This document shows positions 1-8,526 of a stretch of 64,000 bases of DNA, in pieces; position 1 is the first letter of the stretch; each line of letters starts with the position of its first letter. The translations under genes and the position numbers were made by a program. This DNA is from Panacibacter microcysteis (lineage in GTDB: Bacteria; Bacteroidota; Bacteroidia; Chitinophagales; Chitinophagaceae): NCBI RefSeq assembly GCF_015831355.1, contig NZ_JADWYR010000003.1, forward strand, positions 248,001 to 312,000, given 5' to 3'. The notes beneath the pieces were generated by a model that worked only from the letters and a program-made list of their open reading frames with translations, did not search any database and had not been told where the DNA came from.

Positions 1-102
1 GGCCCGGCACCAGATAATACCAATGCCACAAACCCTTCCATACCAGACTCGGGATTTGTAGATACAGCTTCTCAAAAACCTTTGTCAGACAGTATTCAAT
101 AA
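1..102 (+). CDS. C-terminal end of an unidentified protein (partial)
   Basis: Frame 1 is open from the window edge to a TAA at 100-102 and gives 33 residues rich in Pro, Ser, Thr, Asp and Asn, ending in PLSDSIQ. The composition suggests a disordered tail or linker. Nothing identifies the family. A strong terminator-like hairpin (127-154) follows the stop, which supports this being a real gene end. Most of the gene lies outside the window. Confidence 0.45.
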   Translation, partial: GPAPDNTNATNPSIPDSGFVDTASQKPLSDSIQ

Positions 103-126
103 GGGTTGCCTGAAGAAAAAATTATG

Positions 127-157
127 AGCCCGGCTATAGTAATATAGCCGGGCTTTT
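127..157 (+). terminator. Perfect 12-bp hairpin terminator built from a dispersed-repeat arm
   Basis: AGCCCGGCTATA (127-138), loop GTAA, TATAGCCGGGCT (143-154), then TTTG. It follows the partial gene ending at 102 and faces the minus-strand gene ending at 188, so it can serve both. The right half of the stem is also the arm of repeat copy 1. Confidence 0.7.
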
Positions 158-187
158 GTTGCGTCGCACTCTTGTACGGCAACAATA
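127..187 (+). repeat. Dispersed repeat copy 1 (GCGTCGC core type)
   Basis: The core GTTGCGTCGCACTCTTGTAC is at 158-177, preceded by GCCGGGCTTTT. The arm here is a perfect hairpin rather than the usual GCAGTACTGC-like sequence. The copy lies in the convergent gap between a partial plus-strand gene and the sugar dehydrogenase. Confidence 0.85.
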
Positions 188-1891
188 CTATTCAGCAGCG
201 GATACAATCCTGTAGATTTTTCCATCGGCTTTCGTCATTATATAAAGGTCATTGTTGGCATCAGTGCCAAAGTGAAGATCAACGCGGTCATTACCGCATA
301 ACGTTTGAAGGCTTGCAGTTTTTCCATCTATTGCAACAGACCATTCCTGTAACGGGGCAATACTTCCCTGTTTAATGTTGAAGATGTTGGTAAAAAATAA
401 GCGGCCGGTAGGTATATCGCCAAAAAGGAACTTATTTTTTAAGGCTGCAATGGGGCCTTTGTATGCATAGCCACCAGAGATGGCCTTTCCTTCATCATGG
501 TCGTATTCAATAACAGGGTATGTAATATGCATGGCACTGTCATCTGCCGGCAATGCGTAAACTTTATTTATGTTGCCGGTATCGTGAATTACAAAATTTC
601 CTTCTCTTAATGGCCAGCCAAAGTCGCTGCCGGCTGTAACCATATTTACTGATTCAATGTTTGCTTGTCCAACATTGCTAACGAGCATGGCTCCGCCGGC
701 CAGCCACGTAATTCTATGCGGGTTGCGGAAACCCATCGCAAATATTTCGGGTGCAGCACCGGGTGTATGCACAAAAGGGTTCGTTGCAGGAATACCGTAC
801 CTTCTATTGCGGCTGTTGCTGCCTGAGGGGTCTATTCGAATTACCGTTCCCCAGAGATTAGCCTTGTTGTGTGCAAGTAAAAAACCATTTTCGGTGCATC
901 CGCCGTCCCCGATGCCGCCATACAGCAGGCCATAATCTTCATCACCCTTTTTTGCAAACGGGTTAAAGGCTATTTCCTGCATGCCATGAATAACCGAAAC
1001 CATGTTAATGCGCAGCAACTCCCTGCTGGTACCCTTGAATGTACGGTCATTTACATCATTGGCCTTCCACTCTGTAAGCACCCACTGTAATGAAACTTTG
1101 ATGGAATCTGCATAACCAAAGTCTGCGATTGCGGAGCCGGTTTTTTCTGTGTGCGTTGTATAGAATAGTCCGTTGCGCATAAACGCCGGGTGAAAAGCAA
1201 TACTGCCAAAACCACTGCCTAGCCCGGGTTCTGCAATAAAGCCTGGCTTTAGTTGTTTCATGTTCATGAATACTGAACTGGTGTTGCCGGTAAGCTGGTA
1301 AAGATTTCCCCTGAGGTCGAGCACGAACAGTTTGTTGCTGCCCGGCTGTACAATCATCTGGGTTATTCTTGCCAATGGCTTTTTGCCACTATCAGCAGAG
1401 GCTGGCAACTGTGCAATAAACTGCAGGTTAGCAGTGAGCGCAGATTTTGGAATTTTTGAAGGCACAGGATCTTTTACCGCATCGGCATCTTCCGCTGTAA
1501 CTGTTGCTGTATGAGTGTTTAAAAAGGCAATGATATGGTGTATGTCGTTGTCGGTAAGCGAACCAAATGATGGCATTGATACTTTGTAGCGGGCGTACAG
1601 TTTACCTGCACGCTCATCACCGTGGCTGATCATAGCCTGCGGATCTTTGATAAAATCAGTAAGCCACTGCGTGGTTACTTCTTTTGTAACTGCATTCAGT
1701 TGCGGACCAATGCCATCCTGCCTGAAGTTGTGGCAACCTTCGCAACGCTGGTTGAACACACTTTCACCTGCGCTGATGCTGGCGGTATCATGCGCTATGG
1801 TTTTATCATCAAATGCACTGGCAGGCTGGCAGGCATTGAAACAGATCATTAATAAACAGGATAAGATAAGAACCGGCAGAGTTTTCAGCAT
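188..1891 (-). CDS. Lipoprotein: cytochrome c fused to PQQ-dependent sugar dehydrogenase
   Basis: This is a 567-residue exported protein with a lipoprotein signal (hydrophobic stretch, then Cys21 in FNAC). A class I cytochrome c domain covers about residues 40-130, with haem motif CEGCH at 50-54 and a likely axial Met106 in SMPSFG. A soluble-glucose-dehydrogenase-like beta-propeller (GSDH/YliI family) covers about 150-567, including GFRNPHRITW and GGIGDGG segments. Family knowledge predicts oxidation of aldoses outside the cytoplasmic membrane, with electrons passed to the fused haem. The real substrate cannot be read from sequence. The start is the ATG at 1889-1891, directly before the signal peptide. 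No partner gene is adjacent. Confidence 0.88.
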   Translation of the reverse strand: MLKTLPVLILSCLLMICFNACQPASAFDDKTIAHDTASISAGESVFNQRCEGCHNFRQDGIGPQLNAVTKEVTTQWLTDFIKDPQAMISHGDERAGKLYARYKVSMPSFGSLTDNDIHHIIAFLNTHTATVTAEDADAVKDPVPSKIPKSALTANLQFIAQLPASADSGKKPLARITQMIVQPGSNKLFVLDLRGNLYQLTGNTSSVFMNMKQLKPGFIAEPGLGSGFGSIAFHPAFMRNGLFYTTHTEKTGSAIADFGYADSIKVSLQWVLTEWKANDVNDRTFKGTSRELLRINMVSVIHGMQEIAFNPFAKKGDEDYGLLYGGIGDGGCTENGFLLAHNKANLWGTVIRIDPSGSNSRNRRYGIPATNPFVHTPGAAPEIFAMGFRNPHRITWLAGGAMLVSNVGQANIESVNMVTAGSDFGWPLREGNFVIHDTGNINKVYALPADDSAMHITYPVIEYDHDEGKAISGGYAYKGPIAALKNKFLFGDIPTGRLFFTNIFNIKQGSIAPLQEWSVAIDGKTASLQTLCGNDRVDLHFGTDANNDLYIMTKADGKIYRIVSAAE

Positions 1892-1952
1892 TTGGCACTA
1901 CTTGTCGTTAAAAATAAAACATTTCACACACTGCATTGTAAGCGGGCAAATT

Positions 1953-2366
1953 TTATAAAATCAGCACTACGGTGCCGCCTATTATGAGTAGTGCGCCAAT
2001 AGCGGTTTTCAGGGTAAGTGTTTCGCCAAGAAATATAACAGAAAGCAAAATGGTAAGCGCCAGACTCAGTTTATCCACCGGCGCCACCTGGGAGACTTTT
2101 CCAGCCTGCAGGGCTTTAAAATAAAAGATCCAGGAGCAACCTGTGGCACAACCGGAAAGCATAAGAAACAGCCAGTTTTGCTTCGACAGGCTTTGTATAG
2201 AAGGCACCACGCCTTTGAACAAAGCCAGCCCCCACGCCAGTAAGAGAATGACCACTGTTCTGATAGCTGTGGCCAGGTCGGTATCCATATTTTTTACACC
2301 AATCTTGGCAAAGATGGCTGTAAGCGATGCAAAAGCTGCTGATAAAAGTGCATATACCCACCACAT
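1953..2366 (-). CDS. Single-domain EamA/DMT family transporter
   Basis: A small hydrophobic protein of about 137 residues with roughly five membrane segments, beginning MWWVYALLSAAFASLTAIFA. It matches one EamA repeat of the drug/metabolite transporter superfamily, for example in the IFLGETLTLKTAIGALLIIGG segment. Such one-repeat proteins are thought to work as dimers. The open frame extends to 2429, but the upstream residues are polar and look non-native. The ATG at 2366 begins the first membrane helix and has A-rich sequence ahead of it. The substrate is unknown. Confidence 0.8.
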   Translation of the reverse strand: MWWVYALLSAAFASLTAIFAKIGVKNMDTDLATAIRTVVILLLAWGLALFKGVVPSIQSLSKQNWLFLMLSGCATGCSWIFYFKALQAGKVSQVAPVDKLSLALTILLSVIFLGETLTLKTAIGALLIIGGTVVLIL

Positions 2367-2501
2367 AATAATTGTATTTTCCTTAAAGTTAAACGTTATG
2401 GCAGATTTGTGTAATTGACGTGTTTGCAAAGATCATTCACAGCTCACGTATTGATTGCTTCAACATACAAACAGCCGCCGGGCAGCGAATGGTAAGTTGG
2501 C

Positions 2502-2595
2502 TGCACCGTATCGCTGCAGTCGCCATAAAAAACGGAACCCTGAACCGAGCGTGGCAACAGGCGATGCCACAGAGTACAAAAGCCGGCTACCAAAA
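2502..2595 (-). repeat. Decayed copy of the dispersed repeat
   Basis: It retains GCAACAGGCGATGCCA (about 2554-2569), and CGCCATAAAAAAC occurs 44 nt upstream (2521-2533). The core between them has drifted to CTGAACCGAGCGTGGCAAC. The remainder of the 304-bp divergent gap (2367-2670) shows no gene; it must hold the promoters of the EamA and MFS genes. Confidence 0.55.
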
Positions 2596-2670
2596 ATGTA
2601 TGCCGGGAATTTTTTACGGGTGAATGCTTATCTTACTGTTTTGATTGCGTAACGCCTGTAATTTTTGCCA

Positions 2671-3963
2671 ATGAAGTATTTTCCTTACCGTTATCGTGTA
2701 CTTGCTTTTTTGTGTGCATTAACCACGCTTACTTACCTTGACCGTATCTGTATTTCGATTGTAGGTGTCCGTATCAAAAACGAATTCTCATTGTCTAATG
2801 AGCAATTTGGGTGGGTGCTTGCGGCTTTTGCATTGGCTTACGCGGTATTTGAAATTCCATCGGGGTTACTAGGCGACAGCATTGGCCCGAGAAAAGTTTT
2901 TATACGCATTGTATTGTGGTGGTCATTCTTTACTGCGCTTACAGGTTTTGCCACCGGTTTGGTATCGTTGATAGCCGTACGCTTTTTGTTTGGCATGGGA
3001 GAGTCCGGCACATACCCCAACTGCCTTATAACGGTTTCGCGATGGTTTCCTGCAAACGAGACCGGGCGTGCATTAACATGGGTTGGCATTGGCTCGCAGA
3101 TCGGGTCTGCAATTGCGCCGCTGATCATTATTCCGCTGGCAGCATCGTATGGCTGGCGCATGCCTTTTTATGTAAACGCCATCATTGGCGTGGCCTGGGT
3201 GCTGTGGTGTTATTACTGGTTCAAAGATTTTCCATGGCAGATGAAGCATATTGCGCCAAAGGAAAAAAATGATATAGAGCAGGGATGCAGGCACCGTAAA
3301 GAGCAACACCTCATATCGCTGAAACTGATCCTGAAAAATAAAACGGTATGGGCAGTTATGTGCATGTATTTCTGTTTTCAATGGTCCAATTACTTCTTTG
3401 TGGCATGGATGCCCGTTTACCTGCAGGAGGGCCGGCATTTTACGGAACAGGAAACCTCCCCGGTTATCTTTTCTTTGTTCATTGCCGGCATTATAGGCCT
3501 GCTTGCCGGTGGTTTTTTCAGCGACTGGATCGTAAAAACAAAAGGACTAAAAACAGGCCGGCGTTTTATGGGTATCACAGGTATGGGTATGTGCGGAAGC
3601 ATGATATTACTGGCGGCATTCTTTGCCAGCAATGAATGGAGTGCCATATGCCTTATTGCTGCAAATTTTTCCTATTCATTCGCAGTAATGTCTTCATACG
3701 CGGTTTGTGCAGATATAGGCCGCAACAACACAGGTACCGTAACCGGTGCCATGAATTTCTTCGGGCAAATGGGCGCCTTTTTCCTGGCATTATCGTTTGG
3801 TAAACTGGCCGATATAACCCATAGCTATAATTACCCGCTTTATATTGTTTCTTTTGTAACGCTTGCGGGCTGCTGCCTCTGGTTTATTATCGATCCTACC
3901 AAACAGGTGGAGGCAGGTGGTAAAGAAAATACAACAACCGGCATTTCTGAAAGCATTGCATAA
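2671..3963 (+). CDS. MFS transporter, ACS/hexuronate-permease type
   Basis: About 430 residues and 12 predicted membrane helices. The first helix carries TLTYLDRICISI, typical of the anion:cation symporter branch (ExuT, GudP, phthalate permeases), followed by GDSIGPRK in the loop between helices 2 and 3 and FGMGESGTYPN in helix 4. Family knowledge suggests uptake of an organic anion such as a sugar acid. An in-frame TTG lies at 2665, but the ATG at 2671 is the better start. A Crp/Fnr-type regulator follows after 27 bp on the same strand and may be co-transcribed. The specific substrate is not determinable. Confidence 0.87.
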   Translation: MKYFPYRYRVLAFLCALTTLTYLDRICISIVGVRIKNEFSLSNEQFGWVLAAFALAYAVFEIPSGLLGDSIGPRKVFIRIVLWWSFFTALTGFATGLVSLIAVRFLFGMGESGTYPNCLITVSRWFPANETGRALTWVGIGSQIGSAIAPLIIIPLAASYGWRMPFYVNAIIGVAWVLWCYYWFKDFPWQMKHIAPKEKNDIEQGCRHRKEQHLISLKLILKNKTVWAVMCMYFCFQWSNYFFVAWMPVYLQEGRHFTEQETSPVIFSLFIAGIIGLLAGGFFSDWIVKTKGLKTGRRFMGITGMGMCGSMILLAAFFASNEWSAICLIAANFSYSFAVMSSYAVCADIGRNNTGTVTGAMNFFGQMGAFFLALSFGKLADITHSYNYPLYIVSFVTLAGCCLWFIIDPTKQVEAGGKENTTTGISESIA

Positions 3964-3990
3964 AAAATTATTCATTCAAGGCATCACCAT

Positions 3991-4554
3991 ATGGAATACC
4001 TGCTGGATTATATAAAAGTTTTTTACCCGCTGTCAACGCAAGCACAGCAGGCATTGAAAGATTGTTTCGAGAGGGTAGAACTGTCAAAAAATGATTACCT
4101 CATCCGCGAAAGCCAGGTTGCACGGTATATGTACTTTCTCGAGAAAGGCGCCTTGCGCGGCTATTACATACTGGATGGAAAAGAAGTAACGCACTGGTTT
4201 GCTTTTGAAAATGATTTTGTAACATCTTTTCACAGCTTTATTACCCATACGCCGGCAGTTGAAAACATACAGCTTATAGAGCCTGCGGTACTGTGGCGCA
4301 TCTCAAAAGAAAAACTTACAGCGTTGTATAATGAGCACCACGAGATTGAGCGGCTTGTAAGAATTGCCTACGAGAAGTATTATATAAAGCTGGAAGAACG
4401 TTTTGTAAATGCACATTTCAAAACCGCGAAAGAACTATACAACGATTTATTGTTGCAAAGACCACATATATTGGAAAGGGTATCTCTTGGCCACATCGCT
4501 TCCTACCTTGGCATCAGCCAGGAAACGCTCAGCCGTATCCGCGGCAGGCTTTAA
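3991..4554 (+). CDS. Crp/Fnr family transcriptional regulator
   Basis: 187 residues. An N-terminal cyclic-nucleotide-binding-like jellyroll (about 10-115; IRESQVARYMYFLEKGALR) is followed by a dimer helix and a C-terminal winged helix with a recognisable recognition helix at the end, IASYLGISQETLSRIRGRL. This short form is very common in Bacteroidota. The jellyroll lacks obvious cAMP-binding residues, so the ligand is unknown. It sits 27 bp after the MFS gene, so local regulation of that transporter is a reasonable guess only. Confidence 0.88.
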   Translation: MEYLLDYIKVFYPLSTQAQQALKDCFERVELSKNDYLIRESQVARYMYFLEKGALRGYYILDGKEVTHWFAFENDFVTSFHSFITHTPAVENIQLIEPAVLWRISKEKLTALYNEHHEIERLVRIAYEKYYIKLEERFVNAHFKTAKELYNDLLLQRPHILERVSLGHIASYLGISQETLSRIRGRL

Positions 4555-4635
4555 CAAAACGCTTATAGCGATTTTGATAAAAGTCAAATAACAGGTTTTA
4601 ACCACGCTATAGTTTTGGTTGCATAAATATTTTTT

Positions 4636-5058
4636 ATGGAACAAAAACAGGTTCTTCAGCCCTCTTCGGCTTTTATTGCAGCATCGTGGGCTGCGTTTTT
4701 TATCGGTACAGTTGCTTTTATCATTGGTTTATGGAATGCAGATATGCAGCTCAATGAAAAGGGCTATTACTTTACGGTGCTTATGTTTGGTTTGTTCTCA
4801 GTGGTCTCTGTTCAAAAAGCTGTACGCGACCAGATGGAAGGCATACCGATTACCAATATCTACTACGGCATTGCATGGTTTTGTACACTGCTTGCAATCG
4901 TGCTGTTAACGGTAGGTTTATGGAATGCTGCACTCGCCAAAAGCGAGAAAGGATTTTATGCCATGTCTTTTACGTTAAGCTTGTTTGCTGCAATTGCCGT
5001 ACAAAAGAACACGAGAGATCTCAAGGCATCTAAACCCGTTGCAGACACGCATGTGTAA
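4636..5058 (+). CDS. yiaA: YiaA/YiaB-like inner membrane protein
   Basis: 140 residues with two tandem copies of a two-helix unit: SWAAFFIGTVAFIIGLWNA with LNEKGYY at about 10-60, and IAWFCTLLAIVLLTVGLWNA with SEKGFY at about 75-130. This is the YiaA/B two-helix domain arrangement, and the length matches E. coli YiaA (about 145). The function of the family is unknown. It is monocistronic as far as can be seen, and its 3' end faces an MFS gene across repeat copy 2 and a hairpin. Confidence 0.8.
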   Translation: MEQKQVLQPSSAFIAASWAAFFIGTVAFIIGLWNADMQLNEKGYYFTVLMFGLFSVVSVQKAVRDQMEGIPITNIYYGIAWFCTLLAIVLLTVGLWNAALAKSEKGFYAMSFTLSLFAAIAVQKNTRDLKASKPVADTHV

Positions 5059-5067
5059 GTGATGGGG

Positions 5068-5146
5068 ACGGGCTGTAGTGCTGCTATGAAGCTTCCGTTG
5101 TGTCACTCACTTGTACGTTCAGAACATTATGCAGCAGTGCGAAGAC
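5068..5146 (+). repeat. Dispersed repeat copy 2 (GTGTCAC core type)
   Basis: Arm ACGGGCTGTAGTGCTGCTAT, core at 5097-5116, then CAGCAGTGCGAAG, which also follows the core of copy 24 in the variant CAGCAATGCGAAG. It lies in the convergent gap between yiaA and the MFS gene. Confidence 0.9.
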
Positions 5147-5230
5147 CGAAGCAATTTAAACTACTGTATCAGCCGGGATTTCATTGTGCAACACACATAC
5201 CCGCGGCTGATAACAAGAGTGAAATTAGTC

Positions 5231-5258
5231 AAAGCCCTTTTCCTTCACAAAGGGCTTT
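5231..5258. terminator. Bidirectional hairpin between convergent genes
   Basis: AAAGCCCTTT (5231-5240), 8-nt loop, AAAGGGCTTT (5249-5258): a perfect 10-bp stem with A/T ends on both sides, lying between yiaA and the minus-strand MFS gene. Confidence 0.65.
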
Positions 5259-5268
5259 GTGGCATACG

Positions 5269-6549
5269 TTAAGCCTCGTGCAAAACAGCCTCGGGTTGCT
5301 GCGGCCCGGCGGCAGCAGCAACCTGTGCTTTAATCATCCTGCTTACACGATACACCATCCATATAGAAACGGCTGATAAAGCAACAATTACAAAGCCCAG
5401 TGTGTCATAATGCTCCAGCGGGCTGGTTTTGGTTGGCTGTACTACAATCAAGCCGCCAACTGCTGCGGCAACACCACCGGCAATCTGTTGCAGTGATGAA
5501 CTTACGCTCATATATGCCCCACGGTCCTGCATCCTGGGTAACGAAGAAGTAAGGGCAATCGCCGGTACCATCCGGCTCATGATGCCGGCCATAAAAAGAA
5601 TATTCATTGTTATTACCACAATAAAAGGTACAGGTGTAAGGTGCGTATAAATGATCACCATGATCATCATCCATACAGAGGCTATGGTAAATATTTTAAA
5701 TTTATCAATCCTGTCGCTCAGCTTCCCGATAAGCGGCATAACAATTAGCGATGCTACACCCGAAACCATGAATAAAAATGGAAGTTGCTCATAACTTACA
5801 TGCAGGTTGTTTACAGAAAATGCACTGCCCCACGGCATCATCATAAAGCCACCAAGGGATAGCATGGCAGTAGCCAGGAAACCGATGCGGTAGTTGCGTT
5901 GCTTTACAGTATTCCACAAATGCTTCACTGCATTTCTTTCTGTAGCCTCGTTAAGGTGCGCAGTTACAGGTTGCATTTTCAGCAGCGTTGTTATCCATAC
6001 AGCCGATGCAAGTGCCACAATCATAAGAAATGGCGCCTGCCATCCCCATATATTGGAAAGATATAAACTGATTGGTATGCCCAATACCTGGCTTGCACTA
6101 AGGCCCATTTGCGCAAAACCCATCACACGGCCTCTTTGCTCCAGCGGGAAAAGATCGGCAATGATGGCCATGGAAATAGATCCTATTACGCCGCCAAAAA
6201 GACCTGTTACAATTCTCGCAAACAATAACATAAGGTATGTATGACTAAGCCCACAAAGCAATGTGCCCACTATAAAACCAATGTAAAAAAACAATAACAA
6301 TTTTTTCCGGTCGTAGCGGTCTGCAAAGCCTGCAGTAAGTAATCCTGAAATGCCGGCACTGAATGCATAGCCTGAAACTGCAAAGCCAAACTGCGTGGTA
6401 TTCATGTCCATTGATTTCATCAGTATATCGCCCAGTGGAGACATGACCATAAAATCCAGCACTACGGTAAACTGGGTAAGCGAAAGCAATACAATTACCA
6501 ATACCTGGTATGGTGTAAAAGCTGTTTTGGCTGCAGGTTGTTTTTGCAC
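5269..6549 (-). CDS. MFS transporter (DHA1-like drug/sugar efflux type)
   Basis: 426 residues with about 12 membrane helices. Typical features are TVVLDFMVMSPLGDIL in helix 1, GFADRYDRKK in the loop between helices 2 and 3, and LSDRIDKFK in the central loop. It resembles the arabinose-efflux/multidrug (YdhP, Bcr-like) branch. The likely start is a GTG at 6547-6549; no in-frame ATG is better placed. It is transcribed away from the metal efflux operon, so the 250-bp region upstream is a divergent promoter region. Confidence 0.83.
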   Translation of the reverse strand: MQKQPAAKTAFTPYQVLVIVLLSLTQFTVVLDFMVMSPLGDILMKSMDMNTTQFGFAVSGYAFSAGISGLLTAGFADRYDRKKLLLFFYIGFIVGTLLCGLSHTYLMLLFARIVTGLFGGVIGSISMAIIADLFPLEQRGRVMGFAQMGLSASQVLGIPISLYLSNIWGWQAPFLMIVALASAVWITTLLKMQPVTAHLNEATERNAVKHLWNTVKQRNYRIGFLATAMLSLGGFMMMPWGSAFSVNNLHVSYEQLPFLFMVSGVASLIVMPLIGKLSDRIDKFKIFTIASVWMMIMVIIYTHLTPVPFIVVITMNILFMAGIMSRMVPAIALTSSLPRMQDRGAYMSVSSSLQQIAGGVAAAVGGLIVVQPTKTSPLEHYDTLGFVIVALSAVSIWMVYRVSRMIKAQVAAAAGPQQPEAVLHEA

Positions 6550-6802
6550 GTTGGTTAAATTGAAGGTGCAAAGAAACCTTTTTTAAACACATGCTTCGGG
6601 TGATAACTATAATATTTATTTATTACGTGAGCGGTGCAATTTTCTGCTGCTAAGCTTTGTTTTACAATTGTAAAAATCACAACACCAATTTCTTTTTTTC
6701 ATTTTGCTGGCCGGCAGCGTACTTTTTTATAACATTTCCTTTTCATTTATCATTTTTACCAGGCCTTATTCCATTAGTCCATGCTCTATATTTGCGCATC
6801 TC

Positions 6803-7174
6803 ATGAGGCGATTTCTACTTTTCCTTGTAATACTTTCTCACATCAACACTACCATGTTTGTACCATGCGTAGACGAGATGGACGAGTATGCAAAAGATGG
6901 AACGCAGAAGGACGATATCAACTCCGTTGCCGAATACATTTACCAGGTTGTTTTCAATCACCGAGACAAAACACCCGAAGATGAAGATGATGACCAGGCG
7001 CACTACTTTTTGCTTGCAAAGTCTGCTTCTTACAATTTTGAACAGCAGCAATGGAAGCTTGTACCACCGGTTTTTACCAGTTATAAAAAAGTCATTTATC
7101 CTGAGTTAGACATTTCGCGTTTACCTGTTACTTATAAAGATATTCTTACCCCTCCGCCAGACGCAGCAGTATAA
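6803..7174 (+). CDS. Small acidic exported protein at the head of a metal efflux operon
   Basis: 123 residues from the ATG at 6803, which begins MRRFLLFLVILSHINTTMF, a short hydrophobic N-terminus that may be a signal peptide or anchor. The mature part is acidic (DEMDEYAKDG, TPEDEDDDQAH) and ends in a Pro-rich tail. The open frame reaches back to 6704, but that part looks like non-coding AT-rich DNA. I recognise no domain. It lies 72 bp ahead of the TolC-like gene, so a role in metal sensing or binding is possible from position and charge only. Confidence 0.65.
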   Translation: MRRFLLFLVILSHINTTMFVPCVDEMDEYAKDGTQKDDINSVAEYIYQVVFNHRDKTPEDEDDDQAHYFLLAKSASYNFEQQQWKLVPPVFTSYKKVIYPELDISRLPVTYKDILTPPPDAAV

Positions 7175-7246
7175 TATATCACATCCTTGTTGTAATGCTT
7201 GCCGCCATTGTGCGCAATGCAATTTTTCTACTTAATTCTATTTTCA

Positions 7247-8515
7247 ATGAAAAAAGCAATATACAGTTGCAGGTATATGCCTGTGCTGCTGTGCTTTGCT
7301 ATGCTGTCTGCACAAGTGTTTGCACAGGATAGCTTGCATATATCAATCAACGCGTCAGACCATTTATTCCTGGAAAAAAACCTGCTGGCAGTTGCCGGCC
7401 AGTTAAATGTAGACGCACAAAAAGCACTCGAAATACAGGCGTCTTTGTACCCCAATCCCACGGTAAGTTTTGGTGTAAATGCTTACGATGCGGATAACAG
7501 GAAGTTGCTTTACGCTGGCGCTAACGGTGAAAAAACAGCTGAAATTGAACAACTGATACTCCTGGGCGGTAAACGAAAAAACGAAATAGCACTGGCGAAA
7601 CAAAACTCAAAACAGGCGGCCCTTGAATTTAGTGACCTGCTTCGCAATCTCAAATACACGCTGCATACAAATATGTATAGCCTGTATTTTGATCTTAAGA
7701 CCCTGCAAAAATTCAATACGCAATTGCAGCAGCTCGATACCATTATTGACGCATACGAAACGCAGGCTAAAAAAGGTAACCTGCCCCTGAAAGAAGTGGT
7801 ACGCCTCAAATCAACATTCATACAGCTCAACAATAATAAAACAACCCTGCTGCAATCCATACAGGATGAACAAAAAACATTGCAGGTACTGCTCAATGTA
7901 AACGAATTCATCGTGCCGGATGTTGATGAGCAGGTGTGGCAGCAATTCGATCGACTGCCAGTTGTAGATTCCCTGCTTCAGCTTGCGCTTGCAAACCGGG
8001 CAGACATACAGCTAGCCGCCGTTAATAAAGACATTGCAGCATTAAATGTAAAATATCAGAAAAGCTTGGCAGTGCCCGATCTTACACTCAATACATCCTA
8101 CGACCAGCGCGGCGCTGCATTCAATAACCAGTTCCTTTTTACGGTGGGTATTCCGCTGCCGCTGTGGAACCGTAACCAGGGCAATATAAGATATGCAGAA
8201 ACGCAGACAAAACTGGCATCAGTAAATGAACAGTTACAGCAAAACAGCCTTACTGCAGAAGTAAATGCTGCATGGTACAACATGCAAAGAAGTATCCAGG
8301 AATTTCAAAAAACACAAGCTGTTTACAACAAAGATTTTACTGATGTATACGAGGGTATGCGCGAAAACTTTTTAAAGCAAAACATCAGTATTGTTGAGTT
8401 TGTAGACTTTTTCGAATCCTACAGCGAAAGTCTTGCAGAAGTGAACCGCATTCGTAAACAACTGGCACTGTCTGCAGAAAACATCAATTACACAACCGCT
8501 TACACGCTTTACTAA
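7247..8515 (+). CDS. TolC family outer membrane efflux protein (CusC/CzcC-like)
   Basis: 422 residues with a clear signal peptide (MKKAIYSCRYMPVLLCFAML, cleavage near VFAQ) and long amphipathic helices forming two outer-membrane-efflux repeats, for example ALEIQASLYPNPTVSFGVNA and IPLPLWNRNQGNIRYAETQ. The NPxxxxG and PLPLWNRNQG segments are usual in Bacteroidota CzcC-like proteins. The frame also has a TTG at 7199, but the ATG at 7247 begins the signal peptide. It should form the outer membrane channel of the tripartite pump encoded by the next two genes, 11 bp downstream. Confidence 0.9.
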   Translation: MKKAIYSCRYMPVLLCFAMLSAQVFAQDSLHISINASDHLFLEKNLLAVAGQLNVDAQKALEIQASLYPNPTVSFGVNAYDADNRKLLYAGANGEKTAEIEQLILLGGKRKNEIALAKQNSKQAALEFSDLLRNLKYTLHTNMYSLYFDLKTLQKFNTQLQQLDTIIDAYETQAKKGNLPLKEVVRLKSTFIQLNNNKTTLLQSIQDEQKTLQVLLNVNEFIVPDVDEQVWQQFDRLPVVDSLLQLALANRADIQLAAVNKDIAALNVKYQKSLAVPDLTLNTSYDQRGAAFNNQFLFTVGIPLPLWNRNQGNIRYAETQTKLASVNEQLQQNSLTAEVNAAWYNMQRSIQEFQKTQAVYNKDFTDVYEGMRENFLKQNISIVEFVDFFESYSESLAEVNRIRKQLALSAENINYTTAYTLY

Positions 8516-8526
8516 AACACACCGCA

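Noticed and set aside
5059-5376. Short plus-strand frame across repeat copy 2
   Set aside because: It is largely the dispersed repeat plus the antisense end of the MFS gene; similar false peptides arise at most copies.
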